From DSXF01 sp964387495 (lineage in GTDB: Bacteria; Chloroflexota; Anaerolineae; Anaerolineales; Villigracilaceae), in the NCBI GenBank assembly GCA_964387495.1, contig CAYLXB010000007.1, forward strand, positions 1 to 64,000: 64,000 bases of DNA, written 5' to 3'. Both the position numbers and the translations under genes were made by a program. Positions 48,845 through 58,030 of the stretch are shown piece after piece; position 1 is the stretch's first letter, and every line of letters starts with the position of its first letter. The notes below the pieces were generated by a model, which was not told where the DNA came from, did no database searches, and saw nothing but the letters and a program-made list of their open reading frames with translations.

Positions 48845-50077
48845 TCACAGGAGCCAGGCCTCCACACTTGCGCCGGGCGGGAGCGATTTTACCCCAGAGG
48901 GGATAATCAGTAAAGCATTTGCCTGGACGAGTGAGAGCAGGTTTCCGGAGCCCTGGTGGCCGGTCAGCCGCGCGGTGAGATGGCCGTCCTCCTCCTGGAT
49001 GACCGCCCGCAGGTAGGATTCCCGCCCGTCCGACTCGATCGCTTCGCCCAGGCGCACACGCCGGGCCGGGCGGGGGCGGCAGCGGCAGCCGCTCAGGCGT
49101 TCGACGGCCGGGCGCACGAAGACCTCGAAGCCGGTGAAGGCCGAGACCGGGTTGCCCGGCAGGCCGAAGAAAGGCACGCCGTGGTAGGCGCCAAAGGCCA
49201 GCGGTTTGCCGGGGCGCATGTTCACTTTCCAGAAATCCAGCCTGCCGGCGCTCTCCACCACCTCCTTGACGAAGTCGAAGGCGCCCACGCTGACGCCCGC
49301 CGAGGAGACGATCAGGTCGGCCTGCTGTTCCACGGCCCGCTCCAGCAGAGCCTGCACGGCCGGGCGGTTGTCCGCCGCCACGCCCAGGGATAGGACTTCC
49401 GCCCCGGCGCTTTCCGCCAGCGCTGCCAGGGTGCAGGCATTGGCATCCCGCACCTTGCCCGGTGCGAGCGGCGCTTCGACCGGGACCAGTTCGTCGCCGC
49501 TGGAGAGCAGGGCCAGGCGCGGCCGGCGGTGTACCGGCACCTGCGCCGCCCCCAGCATGGCCAGCAGGCCCAGGTCCTGGGCGCGCAGTGGCTGCCCGGC
49601 CTGCATGACGGTCTGGCCCAGGGCCACATCGCTGCCCCGCCTGCGCACGTTGCGCCCGGGCTCCACGGCCCGGAAGATTTGGACGCTTTCCGGTGCGTCT
49701 GTGCCCGCCGGCCGCTGGCTGCAATCGGTGTCTTCGACCGGCACCACGGCGTCGGCCCCCTGCGGCAGGGGTGCGCCGGTCATGATGCGCGCCGCCTGGC
49801 CCGCTTCCACCGGCAGGCGGGGCGCCGAACCGGCCGGGATGTCTGCCACCACGCGCAGGCTGCACGCCGAGCCGGAGGCTGCCGCGCGCGTATCCTCTGC
49901 CTGCACGGCAAAGCCATCCATGGCTGAATTATCGAAGGGGGGAAGGTCTATACCGGCCTGGATATCGCGGGCCAGCACGCGCCCGGCACAGGCGCGCAGG
50001 CACAGGCTCTCTGCCCCGACGGGCCGGAGGGATGCCAGGATGCGCTCGCGCGCTTCGTCTACGCTGATCAGTGTCAT
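48845..50077 (-). CDS. moeA: Molybdopterin molybdenumtransferase MoeA
   Basis: The 410-residue protein inserts molybdate into adenylylated molybdopterin. Diagnostic segments are LPPFDNSAMDGFAV (about 44-57), ARIMTGAPLPQGADAVVPVED, LLSSGDELVPV, SSAGVSVGAFDFVKEV and FFGLPGNPVSAFTGFEVF. The four-domain MoeA length is normal. No other molybdenum-cofactor genes lie in the window. It leads the moeA-VKOR-acidic protein run. Confidence 0.94.
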   Translation of the reverse strand: MTLISVDEARERILASLRPVGAESLCLRACAGRVLARDIQAGIDLPPFDNSAMDGFAVQAEDTRAAASGSACSLRVVADIPAGSAPRLPVEAGQAARIMTGAPLPQGADAVVPVEDTDCSQRPAGTDAPESVQIFRAVEPGRNVRRRGSDVALGQTVMQAGQPLRAQDLGLLAMLGAAQVPVHRRPRLALLSSGDELVPVEAPLAPGKVRDANACTLAALAESAGAEVLSLGVAADNRPAVQALLERAVEQQADLIVSSAGVSVGAFDFVKEVVESAGRLDFWKVNMRPGKPLAFGAYHGVPFFGLPGNPVSAFTGFEVFVRPAVERLSGCRCRPRPARRVRLGEAIESDGRESYLRAVIQEEDGHLTARLTGHQGSGNLLSLVQANALLIIPSGVKSLPPGASVEAWLL

Positions 50078-50125
50078 GGCCGGTAAGCGGCGACATTATA
50101 CCAAGTTTTGTGGATTTGGGAGGTT

Positions 50126-52270
50126 TTAGCCCGGTTTTACGCGGGTGACTTCCAGGATGTTGGGCAGGTTCTCGATCCGCGACAGGATGCGCGAAAGCTG
50201 GGACAGGTCGCGCACTTCCAGCACCAGTTTCATGTCGGCCAGGTTCTGGTTGACGCGCACGTCCGCGCTGAGCATGTTGACGTTTTCGTTGTTCAGCAAG
50301 GTCGAGACGTCGTTCATCAGCCCCTGGCGGTCGAAGGCGCGGATGCGCACCGGCACGGGGTAGGTGCGGATCTGCTCCCCCCAGGAAACGTGCACCAGGC
50401 GTTCCCGGTCCCGGGCGCGCAGGATGTTGGGGCAGTCGCTGCGGTGGATGGTGGCGCCGCGCCCGCGTGTGATGTAACCGATGATCTGGTCGCCGGGGGT
50501 GGGATGGCAGCAGCGGGCGATGTTGGTCAGCAGGCCCTTCAGCCCGACCACGTTGACGGCGTCCGTGGCGGTCGGATACGGGCTGCTGGCGGGGGTCAGG
50601 ATGTCGGCGCTGGCTTCGCTCTCGCTCAGGTGCCTCACCACGCGCCCGATGGGCAGGTCGCCGCAGCCCAGGTCCACGAAGAAGTCGTCCGGGTTGCGGT
50701 AGTCCAGGTCGCGGGCCAGTTTTTCGAAGTTGACCTCGATGATGCCCAGGCGGTGCAGTTCGCGCTCCAGGATCAGGCGCCCCTGGGTCAGGTTCTGTTC
50801 GTAGTCCTGTTTCTTGAACCAGGCCCTGATCTTGCTCCGCGCCCGCTGGGTGGTGACCAGGCCCAGGTTGGCGTTCAGCCAGTCCCGGCTGGGGCCGCCG
50901 CGCTTGGTGGTCAGGATCTCGACCTGTTCGCCGGTCTTCAGGTGGTAATCCAGCGGCACCAGTTTCCCATTGACCTTGGCGCCCCGGCAGCGGTGGCCGA
51001 TATCGGTATGGACGTAATAGGCAAAGTCCACCGGGGTGGCGTTGGTGGGCAGGTCGATGATGTCGCCGCGCGGGGTGAAGGCATACACCCGGTCCTGGAA
51101 GATGTCGGTCTTCAAGCCGTCCAGGAAGGAATGGGCGTCCTCCACTTCCTGGCGCCAGTCCATCATCATGCGCAGCCAGTTGATGCGTTCGTCATACTGG
51201 CGCTGCCGCCCGCCGCCCTCCTTGTACTTCCAGTGCGCAGCGATGCCGAATTCGGCGTTGATGTCCATCTCGCGCGTGCGGATCTGGACTTCCAGCGCCT
51301 TGCCGTCGTCGTAATACACGGCCGTATGCAGGGACTGGTAGCCGTTGTCCTTGGGCGAGGCGATGTAATCGTCGAACTCGCCCGGGATTGGGCGCAGGGT
51401 GGTGTGGATCACGCCCAGGGTGGCGTAGCAGGCGGGCACGTCGGCCACGATGATGCGCACGGCGCGCACATCCATGATCTTGTCGAAGGAGCGCCCCTTG
51501 CGCATCATCTTGTGGTAGATGGAATAGATGTGCTTGGGGCGCCCAAAAACGTTGACCTGGATGTTCTGCTCGTGGAGCACCTTCTTTAGGTGCGCCAGGA
51601 TGCCTTCCATCTCTTTCTCGCGGTTGCTCTGGCTGTCATTCAGGTAACTGGCAATTTCACGGTGCAGGTCGGGGTTGGTGATGCGGAAGGAGAGGTCTTC
51701 CAGTTCGCTCTTGACCTGCCAGATGCCCAGGCGGTTGGCCAGCGGGGCCCAGATTTCCAGCGTTTCCTTGGCCAGGCGCTGCTGGCGGTCGGAGGCCAGC
51801 GGGCCGAGGGTGCGCATGTTGTGCAGGCGGTCGGCCAGTTTGATCAGCACGATGCGCAGGTCTTCGGCCATGGCCAGGAACATCTTGCGGAAGCTCTCGG
51901 CCTCGTCCTCGTAGGGACGGTTGGTCATGTCCTCCACGATCTTCAGCTTGGTCATGCCCTCGATCAGGCTGGTGACCTCCTCCCCCATCGTGTCCTTGAG
52001 ATCCTCCGCCCGGCAGGAAGTCTCCTCGATGATGTCGTGCAGGAATCCGGCCGCGATGGTGGGCGCATCCGCGTTCAGGCTGACCAGGATGCGCGCCACA
52101 GCGATGCAATGGTTGATGTACGGCTCGCCGGACTTGCGCATCTGCCCCTGGTGGGCCTGGAAGGCCAGGTTGTAAGCCCGCAGGACCAGTTCGTTGGCCG
52201 CAATGCCGCCGACGCTGCTGGCGTACTGGAGGATGTCCTCAATCTCGGTGACGGTGGTGTTCTGGATCAT
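50126..52270 (-). CDS. RelA/SpoT homologue, (p)ppGpp synthetase/hydrolase
   Basis: The 714-residue RSH protein controls the stringent response. An N-terminal HD hydrolase domain has YINHCIAVARIL and GFLHDIIEETSC, so the HDxxED motif reads HDIIEE. It is followed by RLADRLHNMRTLG. The synthetase domain (about 230-345) has VRIIVADVPACYATLGVIHT and EFDDYIASPKDNGYQSLHTAV (split as EFDDYIASPK and DNGYQSLHTAV). A TGS domain (VYAFTPRGDIIDLPTNATPVD, split VYAFTPRGD and IIDLPTNATPVD) and a C-terminal ACT domain complete it. The length and order match bifunctional Rel. ATG 52270 leads the gene. Confidence 0.95.
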   Translation of the reverse strand: MIQNTTVTEIEDILQYASSVGGIAANELVLRAYNLAFQAHQGQMRKSGEPYINHCIAVARILVSLNADAPTIAAGFLHDIIEETSCRAEDLKDTMGEEVTSLIEGMTKLKIVEDMTNRPYEDEAESFRKMFLAMAEDLRIVLIKLADRLHNMRTLGPLASDRQQRLAKETLEIWAPLANRLGIWQVKSELEDLSFRITNPDLHREIASYLNDSQSNREKEMEGILAHLKKVLHEQNIQVNVFGRPKHIYSIYHKMMRKGRSFDKIMDVRAVRIIVADVPACYATLGVIHTTLRPIPGEFDDYIASPKDNGYQSLHTAVYYDDGKALEVQIRTREMDINAEFGIAAHWKYKEGGGRQRQYDERINWLRMMMDWRQEVEDAHSFLDGLKTDIFQDRVYAFTPRGDIIDLPTNATPVDFAYYVHTDIGHRCRGAKVNGKLVPLDYHLKTGEQVEILTTKRGGPSRDWLNANLGLVTTQRARSKIRAWFKKQDYEQNLTQGRLILERELHRLGIIEVNFEKLARDLDYRNPDDFFVDLGCGDLPIGRVVRHLSESEASADILTPASSPYPTATDAVNVVGLKGLLTNIARCCHPTPGDQIIGYITRGRGATIHRSDCPNILRARDRERLVHVSWGEQIRTYPVPVRIRAFDRQGLMNDVSTLLNNENVNMLSADVRVNQNLADMKLVLEVRDLSQLSRILSRIENLPNILEVTRVKPG

Positions 52271-52290
52271 GGCCGGACTCCTGGACCGGG

Positions 52291-52644
52291 TTACTGTTCC
52301 AAAGGCTCCTGCCGGGGGGCGGCTTTTTCATCCAGCTGTTGCAGCAGGAAGAGGACGAAGCCCGTCACCAGGAACGAGATCGCCAGGGAGAAATTGAAAT
52401 CCAGTTTGGTGAGTTCACGCACGATGACGAAGAGGATGATGAAACTGGAGACGGCCGCGTAGACCAGGGCCAGTTTCCAGTGGGTGCGCAGGCCGGCCAT
52501 TTCCCTGGGCAGGCGGATGTAGAGGATGCCGGCCAGCGCCACCAGGTACAACAGGTAATCCCAGTTGGTTCCCCGCAGGCCGAGCAGGGTCATGCCTCCC
52601 AGCAGGACGCCCATCACCACCAGGCCGATTCCGAGTTGTTTCAT
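52291..52644 (-). CDS. Small membrane protein, four helices
   Basis: The 117-residue protein has four hydrophobic segments (about 5-25, 28-43, 55-75, 88-105) and a charged tail (LDEKAAPRQEPLEQ). No family is recognised. It lies 20 bp upstream of the RSH gene on the same strand and may be cotranscribed; it is divergent from ybaK, which starts 63 bp away. Confidence 0.65.
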   Translation of the reverse strand: MKQLGIGLVVMGVLLGGMTLLGLRGTNWDYLLYLVALAGILYIRLPREMAGLRTHWKLALVYAAVSSFIILFVIVRELTKLDFNFSLAISFLVTGFVLFLLQQLDEKAAPRQEPLEQ

Positions 52645-52707
52645 TCAGGCTCCTTATCGGGTAGAATCTTAGTCTGCGAGTATAGCACGATTTTCGGAAA
52701 GGTTCGT

Positions 52708-53193
52708 ATGCCAACTGTCAACAACATCACCCGTTTGCTGGATTCGCGCAAGATTCCCTATACCGCCCACGATCTGCCCGCCGAAAAACTGGGCGCTCTC
52801 GAGACGGCTCAATTGCTGGGGGTCCCTGCGGAGACCGTCTTCAAGACCATCGTGGTCACCCGCGACAAACCCAGGAAGCCCATCCTGGCGGTGATCCCCG
52901 GGCCTGCCAGCGTGGACCTTAAGGCCCTGGCGGCTGCCCTGGGCGAGAAAAAAGTCCACCTCCCGACCGAGCGGGAGGCGGAGGCGCTGACCGGGCTGCA
53001 GGCCGGCGGCATCTCGCCGCTGGCGCTGGTCAACAAGGGTTTCTCGGTCGTCATCGACGAATCCGCCCGCGCCCTGGGCTACATCCACATCTCGGGCGGC
53101 CAGCGCGGCCTGAACATTCACCTGCCGGTCGAGGCGCTGGCGAAACTGGTCAATGCCCGCTTTGCGGCCATCTGCGGGCTGCTGGAGACGTGA
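52708..53193 (+). CDS. ybaK: YbaK/EbsC-type Cys-tRNA(Pro) deacylase
   Basis: The 161-residue protein is a YbaK editing domain that hydrolyses mischarged tRNA. FKTIVVTRDKPRKPILAVIPG and GEKKVHLPTEREAEALTG, together with QAGGISPLALVNKGFSVVID and YIHISGGQRGLNIHL, are the characteristic segments, including the catalytic Lys region and GxxSP motif. GGAAAGG precedes ATG 52708. TAGAAT (52662-52667) could be a -10 box. It is monocistronic. Confidence 0.92.
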   Translation: MPTVNNITRLLDSRKIPYTAHDLPAEKLGALETAQLLGVPAETVFKTIVVTRDKPRKPILAVIPGPASVDLKALAAALGEKKVHLPTEREAEALTGLQAGGISPLALVNKGFSVVIDESARALGYIHISGGQRGLNIHLPVEALAKLVNARFAAICGLLET

Positions 53194-53205
53194 ACCGGCG
53201 GCGGC

Positions 53206-53664
53206 CTAGGTGTCGAACTCGCCCCGCATTTCGCCGTTGATCCAGAGCGTGTAGTGCCCGCTTGGGAAACTGCCCAGGTTCAGGTTGGCTTCGAACGGCT
53301 GCAGCACCTCGGCGCACATCTGGCCGGCCTCGGCCACGGAATAGACATCCAGGACGATCTGGTTCTCCGCGTCCGGTGCTGCGGTCTGGATGCGCAGTTG
53401 TTCGCAGGGGGTGGGCAGGTTGCCTTTCAAGCCCAGGCCGACCTGCACCGGGAAGCTTTCCATCAGGCGGACTTCGACCGATTCGACATAGGCGTTGCTG
53501 CGGGTCAACTGGTCGTCCCCCGGCTGGGGATCATAGGAAGGGGCGCCCGGGGCGGAGGCCGGGTCGTCGCTCGAGACCGGCGAGTCTGGCCCGGCAGAAC
53601 TGGATGGCGTGCAGGCCGCAATCAGCCAGGCGGCCAGGAACAGGGCGGTGAGCAGTTTTTTCAT
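53206..53664 (-). CDS. Lipoprotein, unknown function
   Basis: The 152-residue protein has a lipoprotein signal MKKLLTALFLAAWLIAAC with Cys18. A Ser/Pro/Asp-rich linker (about 20-52) follows and then a compact beta-rich domain (VESVEVRLMESFPVQVGLGLKG, written here as VESVEVRLMES and FPVQVGLGLKG; CEQLRI; YTLWINGEM). Two Cys in the domain (CEQLRI and MCAEV) may form a disulfide. AAGGAGACCC lies before the ATG. It is convergent with ybaK (12-bp gap). Confidence 0.75.
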   Translation of the reverse strand: MKKLLTALFLAAWLIAACTPSSSAGPDSPVSSDDPASAPGAPSYDPQPGDDQLTRSNAYVESVEVRLMESFPVQVGLGLKGNLPTPCEQLRIQTAAPDAENQIVLDVYSVAEAGQMCAEVLQPFEANLNLGSFPSGHYTLWINGEMRGEFDT

Positions 53665-53728
53665 GGTTCGGGTCTCCTTTCCTGTGATGACGTATTTCAG
53701 GCCCGAATCGTTCCCCCCTGTCTCGAAC

Positions 53729-55180
53729 TTATCCCTTCACCACCGCCAGCGGCCGCAGGCGCGCCACCTTGCGGGCGATGCCGGCCGCGGTGACCGTCTC
53801 CACCACCGCATCCACATCCTTGTAGGCCTGCGGGGCTTCCTCGGCCAGCCCCGGCAGGGAGCCGGCCCGCACCTGGATGCCCTGCTTTTCCAGGTCACGC
53901 CGCAGTTCCTCGCCCCGGATCTCGTGCTTGGCCCTGGCCCGGCTCATCACCCGTCCCGCCCCGTGGCAGGACGAGCCGAACGAGCGCAGCATGGATGTTT
54001 CCGTGCCGACCAGCACCCAGGAGGCCGTGCCCATGCTGCCCGGCACCAGCACCGGCTGTCCGATCTCCCGGTATTCGGGCGGCAGGCCGGGCGCGCCCGG
54101 GCCGAAGGCGCGCGTGGCGCCCTTGCGGTGTACGCAGACCTTGAGGCGCTTCCCCTCCACCTCGTGCACTTCGATCTTGCCCATGTTGTGGGCGATGTCG
54201 TACACCTGCTGCAGGTGCCAGTTCTTCACCTTCCCGGCCAGGGTTTCCTCGAAGGCCCGCCGGGCGGAGTGGGCCAGCAGCTGCCGGTTGACGAAGGCGA
54301 AGTTGGCCGCCGCCCGCATTGCGCCCAGGTAGGCTTGCCCCTCCGGCGAATCCATCGGCGCGCAGACCAGTTCCCGGTCGGGCAGGTGGATGTCGTATTT
54401 GCGCACCACGGCTTGGAAGGACTGCACGTAATCGGTGCAGACCTGGTGACCCAGCCCGCGCGAGCCGCAGTGGATCTGCACGGCCAGGCAGCCCTCCTGC
54501 AGGCCCATGGCCGCCGCGGCTTTGGCGTCGAAAACCTGTTCCACCACGTCCACCTCGATGAAATGGTTGCCGGCCCCCAGCGAGCCGATCTGCTCCCGGC
54601 CGCGGGCCTTGGCCCGCTCGCTGACCTTGTCCGGATTGGCCCCCTCCAGGCAGCCGCCCTCCTCGGTGCGCAGGACGTCCACCTCGCTTGCATAGCCGTG
54701 CTTGAGCGCCCAGCCCGCTCCCTCGCGCATCAGCCGTTCCAGTTCGGGCACACTCACCTTGACCACCCCCTCCCTGCCCACGCCGCTGGGACAGTACGCG
54801 TTGAGCCGGCTGGCCAGGCTTTCCATGTGCGCTTCGGCCGCTTCCAGTTCGATGCCGGAAGCCAGCAGACGCACGCCGCAGTTGATGTCGTAGCCGATGG
54901 CGCCCGGTGATACCACCCCCTGTGGGAATTCGGTGGCCGCCACCCCGCCGATGGGGAAGCCGTAGCCCTGGTGCATATCCGGCATGACCACCACCGCCCC
55001 CACCAGCCCCGGCAGGCTGGCCGAGTTGACCGCCTGCTCCAGCGACTTGTCATCCAGTACCTGCTCCAGCAGACGCCGCGTGGCAAAGATGCGCACCGGG
55101 CCGTTCATGTCGTGCCGGTAGGACTGCGGGATTTCCCACTCGTAATCGGAAATTCTGGTCAAATCCTGGATGCGGATCAT
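53729..55180 (-). CDS. rtcB: RNA-splicing ligase RtcB
   Basis: The 483-residue protein joins RNA 2',3'-cyclic phosphate or 3'-phosphate ends to 5'-OH ends with GTP and Mn2+. Metal ligands are in IGYDINCGVRLL (Asp and Cys), GAGNHFIEVDVVEQ, QIHCGSRGLGHQV and a later His. The guanylylated His lies in LKVCVHRKGATRAFGPG. GSMGTASWVLVG and SSCHGAGR are also diagnostic. The archease gene lies 15 bp upstream in the same operon and should stimulate its turnover. Confidence 0.95.
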   Translation of the reverse strand: MIRIQDLTRISDYEWEIPQSYRHDMNGPVRIFATRRLLEQVLDDKSLEQAVNSASLPGLVGAVVVMPDMHQGYGFPIGGVAATEFPQGVVSPGAIGYDINCGVRLLASGIELEAAEAHMESLASRLNAYCPSGVGREGVVKVSVPELERLMREGAGWALKHGYASEVDVLRTEEGGCLEGANPDKVSERAKARGREQIGSLGAGNHFIEVDVVEQVFDAKAAAAMGLQEGCLAVQIHCGSRGLGHQVCTDYVQSFQAVVRKYDIHLPDRELVCAPMDSPEGQAYLGAMRAAANFAFVNRQLLAHSARRAFEETLAGKVKNWHLQQVYDIAHNMGKIEVHEVEGKRLKVCVHRKGATRAFGPGAPGLPPEYREIGQPVLVPGSMGTASWVLVGTETSMLRSFGSSCHGAGRVMSRARAKHEIRGEELRRDLEKQGIQVRAGSLPGLAEEAPQAYKDVDAVVETVTAAGIARKVARLRPLAVVKG

Positions 55181-55195
55181 CTCACACCTCCAAAA

Positions 55196-55606
55196 TCACA
55201 CGTCGAACACGATCTCCACTTCCAGCCCGCGTATTGTCGGGCGCACCTGCAGGTTGTGGTAGGTGACCGCCTTGATGACCTTGTTGACCGAACGCGCCGG
55301 CGCCAGCTCCACTTCCGCCTCCAGCCGGAAAGGCCCCCCGCCTGCCAGGGTGCACACCGGCAGGCCCGCATAGGCCAGCCCCTCCTGTTCACCCAAGTAG
55401 GCCAGTTCACCCAGGAAGGCTACCAGCAGGCTCTCCGCGTCCGCGGCTTCCAGGCTCAAACTGCGGCGCACGACTTGTCCGGCCTCCGTCTGCGCGCCGG
55501 AGAGCGCCGTCATGCCGCGCGCCGCTTCCGCCAGCAGCCCGGCCAGGTCGGCGGCCCAGACCCGCAAAGCCCAGTCCGCCGTGTGGGGGAGTTCTTTGAA
55601 AGGCAT
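55196..55606 (-). CDS. Archease, RtcB cofactor
   Basis: The 136-residue protein opens with FKELPHTADWALRVWAADLAGLLAEAARGM (split as FKELPHTADWALRVW and AADLAGLLAEAARGM), the archease signature with the conserved His-Thr-Ala-Asp. The end SVNKVIKAVTYHNLQV and GLEVEIVFDV is also characteristic, with the terminal Asp needed for metal binding. Archease helps RtcB form the guanylylated intermediate and allows multiple turnovers. It is immediately upstream of rtcB and downstream of recJ. Confidence 0.94.
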   Translation of the reverse strand: MPFKELPHTADWALRVWAADLAGLLAEAARGMTALSGAQTEAGQVVRRSLSLEAADAESLLVAFLGELAYLGEQEGLAYAGLPVCTLAGGGPFRLEAEVELAPARSVNKVIKAVTYHNLQVRPTIRGLEVEIVFDV

Positions 55607-55633
55607 ATTTTTATTGTAACGCGAATGGGGCGG

Positions 55634-57916
55634 TTAAACCCTTGCAATCGCCTCTTTGTCTGCCCGCCTGAAATAGGCCCGGTAGGCGGCCGTCTCGGCC
55701 AGCAGCCCCCGGATGGCGGTGTACAGCTCGCTCTTCAGGTACGGCTCGGCCTGGCCGTCCCCCGCGCCGAGGATCAGCCCGCTGTCCTCTTCCTGCACGC
55801 GGAGATGCCCGCCGGCTTCCAGCCAGGCCAGCCCCAGGCGGACACAGATCTCGCGCTGGGCGCTGGCCGCGGCCAGTTCCGCCAGGCTCACCCGCCCGCC
55901 GCGCCGGTTCAGGGCGAATTTGGCCAGCCCGCCCAGGCGGGTGAGAAATTCGTCCGCCTTCTCTGCGAGGGGGGAATTGGCCAGCAGGTAGACTTTCTGG
56001 GGCTTCACAGCTTCCAGGATCATGCGCCACTCGGCCGGGCCGGGCGGCGTGGTGTAAACAACCAGTTCGTTGGAAGGCGCAAGGTTGTAGCGGTCCCTGC
56101 CGTCCACCTTCTGCTTGTGTTCCCCTTCGGCGAAGACCTCGGCGCCCGGAGGGAGAGGTCCGGCATGCAGGCGCCAGTCAGCCACCTCCACCCGGCGCGC
56201 CCGCACCTCGACGGGCATGGCTTCGCTCAGGCGGTATTCGATCAGCTGCAGGCTGAGCTGGCGCTCGCCGCGGAAGGCGGAGGCCCGCAGGGAGTAGGCG
56301 ATGTCGAAGCGGTGCCCCTCTTCGGGCAGTTCCTCCCCGGCGCCGCCCCACCAGAGCAGGCTCTGGCGCCGCCCGCTTTCGTCCGCAACCGACAGGCGCA
56401 GGTGTTCCTTGCCCTTGCCGATGGGCTTGGCCGATTCCAGGCTCACGCCGCGCGTGGCCAGTACCAGCGGCGGGTTGCCCGCCCCGAAGGGCGCCAGTTT
56501 TTCGATGGCCTCGGCCAGCGGGAAGTCCAGCTCGTCCAGCCCCAGCCAGGCATCGATCTGCAGGCCTGGCTCCGGGCGCGGCAGGGCGCCCAGCTGCCGT
56601 TCGATGGCCCGCCCCAGCCCGCGCCGGAACTCGGGCAGTTTCTCCGCTTCCAGGGACAGCCCGGCCGCCATGGGGTGCCCGCCGAAGCCCCCCAGCAGTG
56701 CCTGGTTGGCGGCGATGGCTTCGGTGATGTGCACCCCCTCCACCGAGCGCGCCGAGCCGCGCAGCAGCCCGTCCTCCGACTCGCTCAGCAGGATGGCGGG
56801 CTTGTGGTAGCGCTCCACCAGCTTGTTGGCCACGATGCCCACCACGCCGCCCGGCCAGCCGGGATGGGAGAGCAGGATGGCCGGTTCGGACAGCAGGGCC
56901 GGGTTGGCGCGCAGCAGGGATTCGGCGGCCTGGTATACCTGGCTGGTCAGCAGGCGCCGCTGGGCGTTCAGGCCCTCGATTTTTACGGCCAGCACCCGGG
57001 CCCGCTCGGCATTCCGGGTCAGCAGCAGTTCCACGGCCGGGTTGGCGTCGCTCAGCCGCCCCAGGGCGTTCAAACGCGGCGCCAGGCTGAAGCCGATGGT
57101 CTCTTCCGTCAGCGTTTCCAGGCTGGCGCCGGCCAGTTCGGCCAGCACCTTCAGCCCCGTGCGCGGTGTGGTGCGCAATGCCTGGATTCCTCTTTGCGCC
57201 AGGCTGCGGGTTTCGCCGCTCAACTGCGCCACGTCCGCGATCAGGCCCAGCGCCACCAGGTCGAGCAGTTCCTCCGGCCTCAGCCTGCCCTCCGCCGCCC
57301 CCGGCGCCTGCTCCAGCAGTGCCTCGGCCAGTTTGTAGGCCACGCCCACCCCCGCCAGGCTCCCCAGCGGGTGACCTTCCGGCAATAGCTTGGGGTTGAT
57401 GACTGCAAAAGCCTCCGGCAGGCTCTTGCCCGGTTCATGATGGTCGCTGATGATCACCTCGGCGCCGTTGGCATGGATGTAGTCCACGGCCTCATGGGCG
57501 CCGATGCCCGTGTCGCAGGTCAGGATGAGCCGGGTGCCGCGCGCCAGGATGGGCTGCAGGCTCTCGATGTGCACCCCGTGGCTCTCCCGGCCGCGCACCG
57601 GGATGTAATGGCTTACTTCGGCTCCCAGGGCCTGCAGGGTCTGCACCAGCAGGGCGGTGGCGGTCTGCCCGTCTACGTCGAAATCCCCCCAGATGCAGAT
57701 CGGCTCCTGGCTGCGTGTAGCCAGAAAAATCCGTTCGACTGCCTTCTCCAGGCCAGGGTACAGGCTGGGCGGAAGGGAATCCGCTTCCAGGAAGGCATGC
57801 GCGGCTTCCGGCGTGCGGATGCCGCGCCGGGCAAGCGCCTGCAGCAGCAGCGGGTGCAGTTCCAGGCCTGCCAGCGGGGAGATGTCTGCGGGGGTCGGTT
57901 CGATCCAGTGGCTCAT
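55634..57916 (-). CDS. recJ: Single-stranded-DNA-specific exonuclease RecJ
   Basis: The 760-residue protein is a 5'-3' single-strand exonuclease of the DHH family. Motifs seen are ICIWGDFDVDGQTATALLVQ (DxD), LILTCDTGIGAHEAVDYI, VIISDHHEPGKSLPEA (DHH) and SLAGVGVAYKLAEAL. The DHHA1 domain has LLSHPGWPGGVVGIVANKL and FGGHPMAAGLSLE, followed by an OB fold. About 200 extra residues continue past the OB fold, as in many RecJ of this kind. ATG 57916 has no Shine-Dalgarno; TATAAT (57935-57930) lies 13 bp upstream, so the leader would be very short. The gene heads recJ-archease-rtcB. Confidence 0.93.
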   Translation of the reverse strand: MSHWIEPTPADISPLAGLELHPLLLQALARRGIRTPEAAHAFLEADSLPPSLYPGLEKAVERIFLATRSQEPICIWGDFDVDGQTATALLVQTLQALGAEVSHYIPVRGRESHGVHIESLQPILARGTRLILTCDTGIGAHEAVDYIHANGAEVIISDHHEPGKSLPEAFAVINPKLLPEGHPLGSLAGVGVAYKLAEALLEQAPGAAEGRLRPEELLDLVALGLIADVAQLSGETRSLAQRGIQALRTTPRTGLKVLAELAGASLETLTEETIGFSLAPRLNALGRLSDANPAVELLLTRNAERARVLAVKIEGLNAQRRLLTSQVYQAAESLLRANPALLSEPAILLSHPGWPGGVVGIVANKLVERYHKPAILLSESEDGLLRGSARSVEGVHITEAIAANQALLGGFGGHPMAAGLSLEAEKLPEFRRGLGRAIERQLGALPRPEPGLQIDAWLGLDELDFPLAEAIEKLAPFGAGNPPLVLATRGVSLESAKPIGKGKEHLRLSVADESGRRQSLLWWGGAGEELPEEGHRFDIAYSLRASAFRGERQLSLQLIEYRLSEAMPVEVRARRVEVADWRLHAGPLPPGAEVFAEGEHKQKVDGRDRYNLAPSNELVVYTTPPGPAEWRMILEAVKPQKVYLLANSPLAEKADEFLTRLGGLAKFALNRRGGRVSLAELAAASAQREICVRLGLAWLEAGGHLRVQEEDSGLILGAGDGQAEPYLKSELYTAIRGLLAETAAYRAYFRRADKEAIARV

Positions 57917-58030
57917 GGTGATTGTGAACATTATACAACAGCCGTGCCCGGAGTCCGGCGGGCGGCACTTGACTTTGCCGTCCGATGCTGTCATACTGGT
58001 CTAAATTTGATTGGTAGAAGGAGATTGAAA

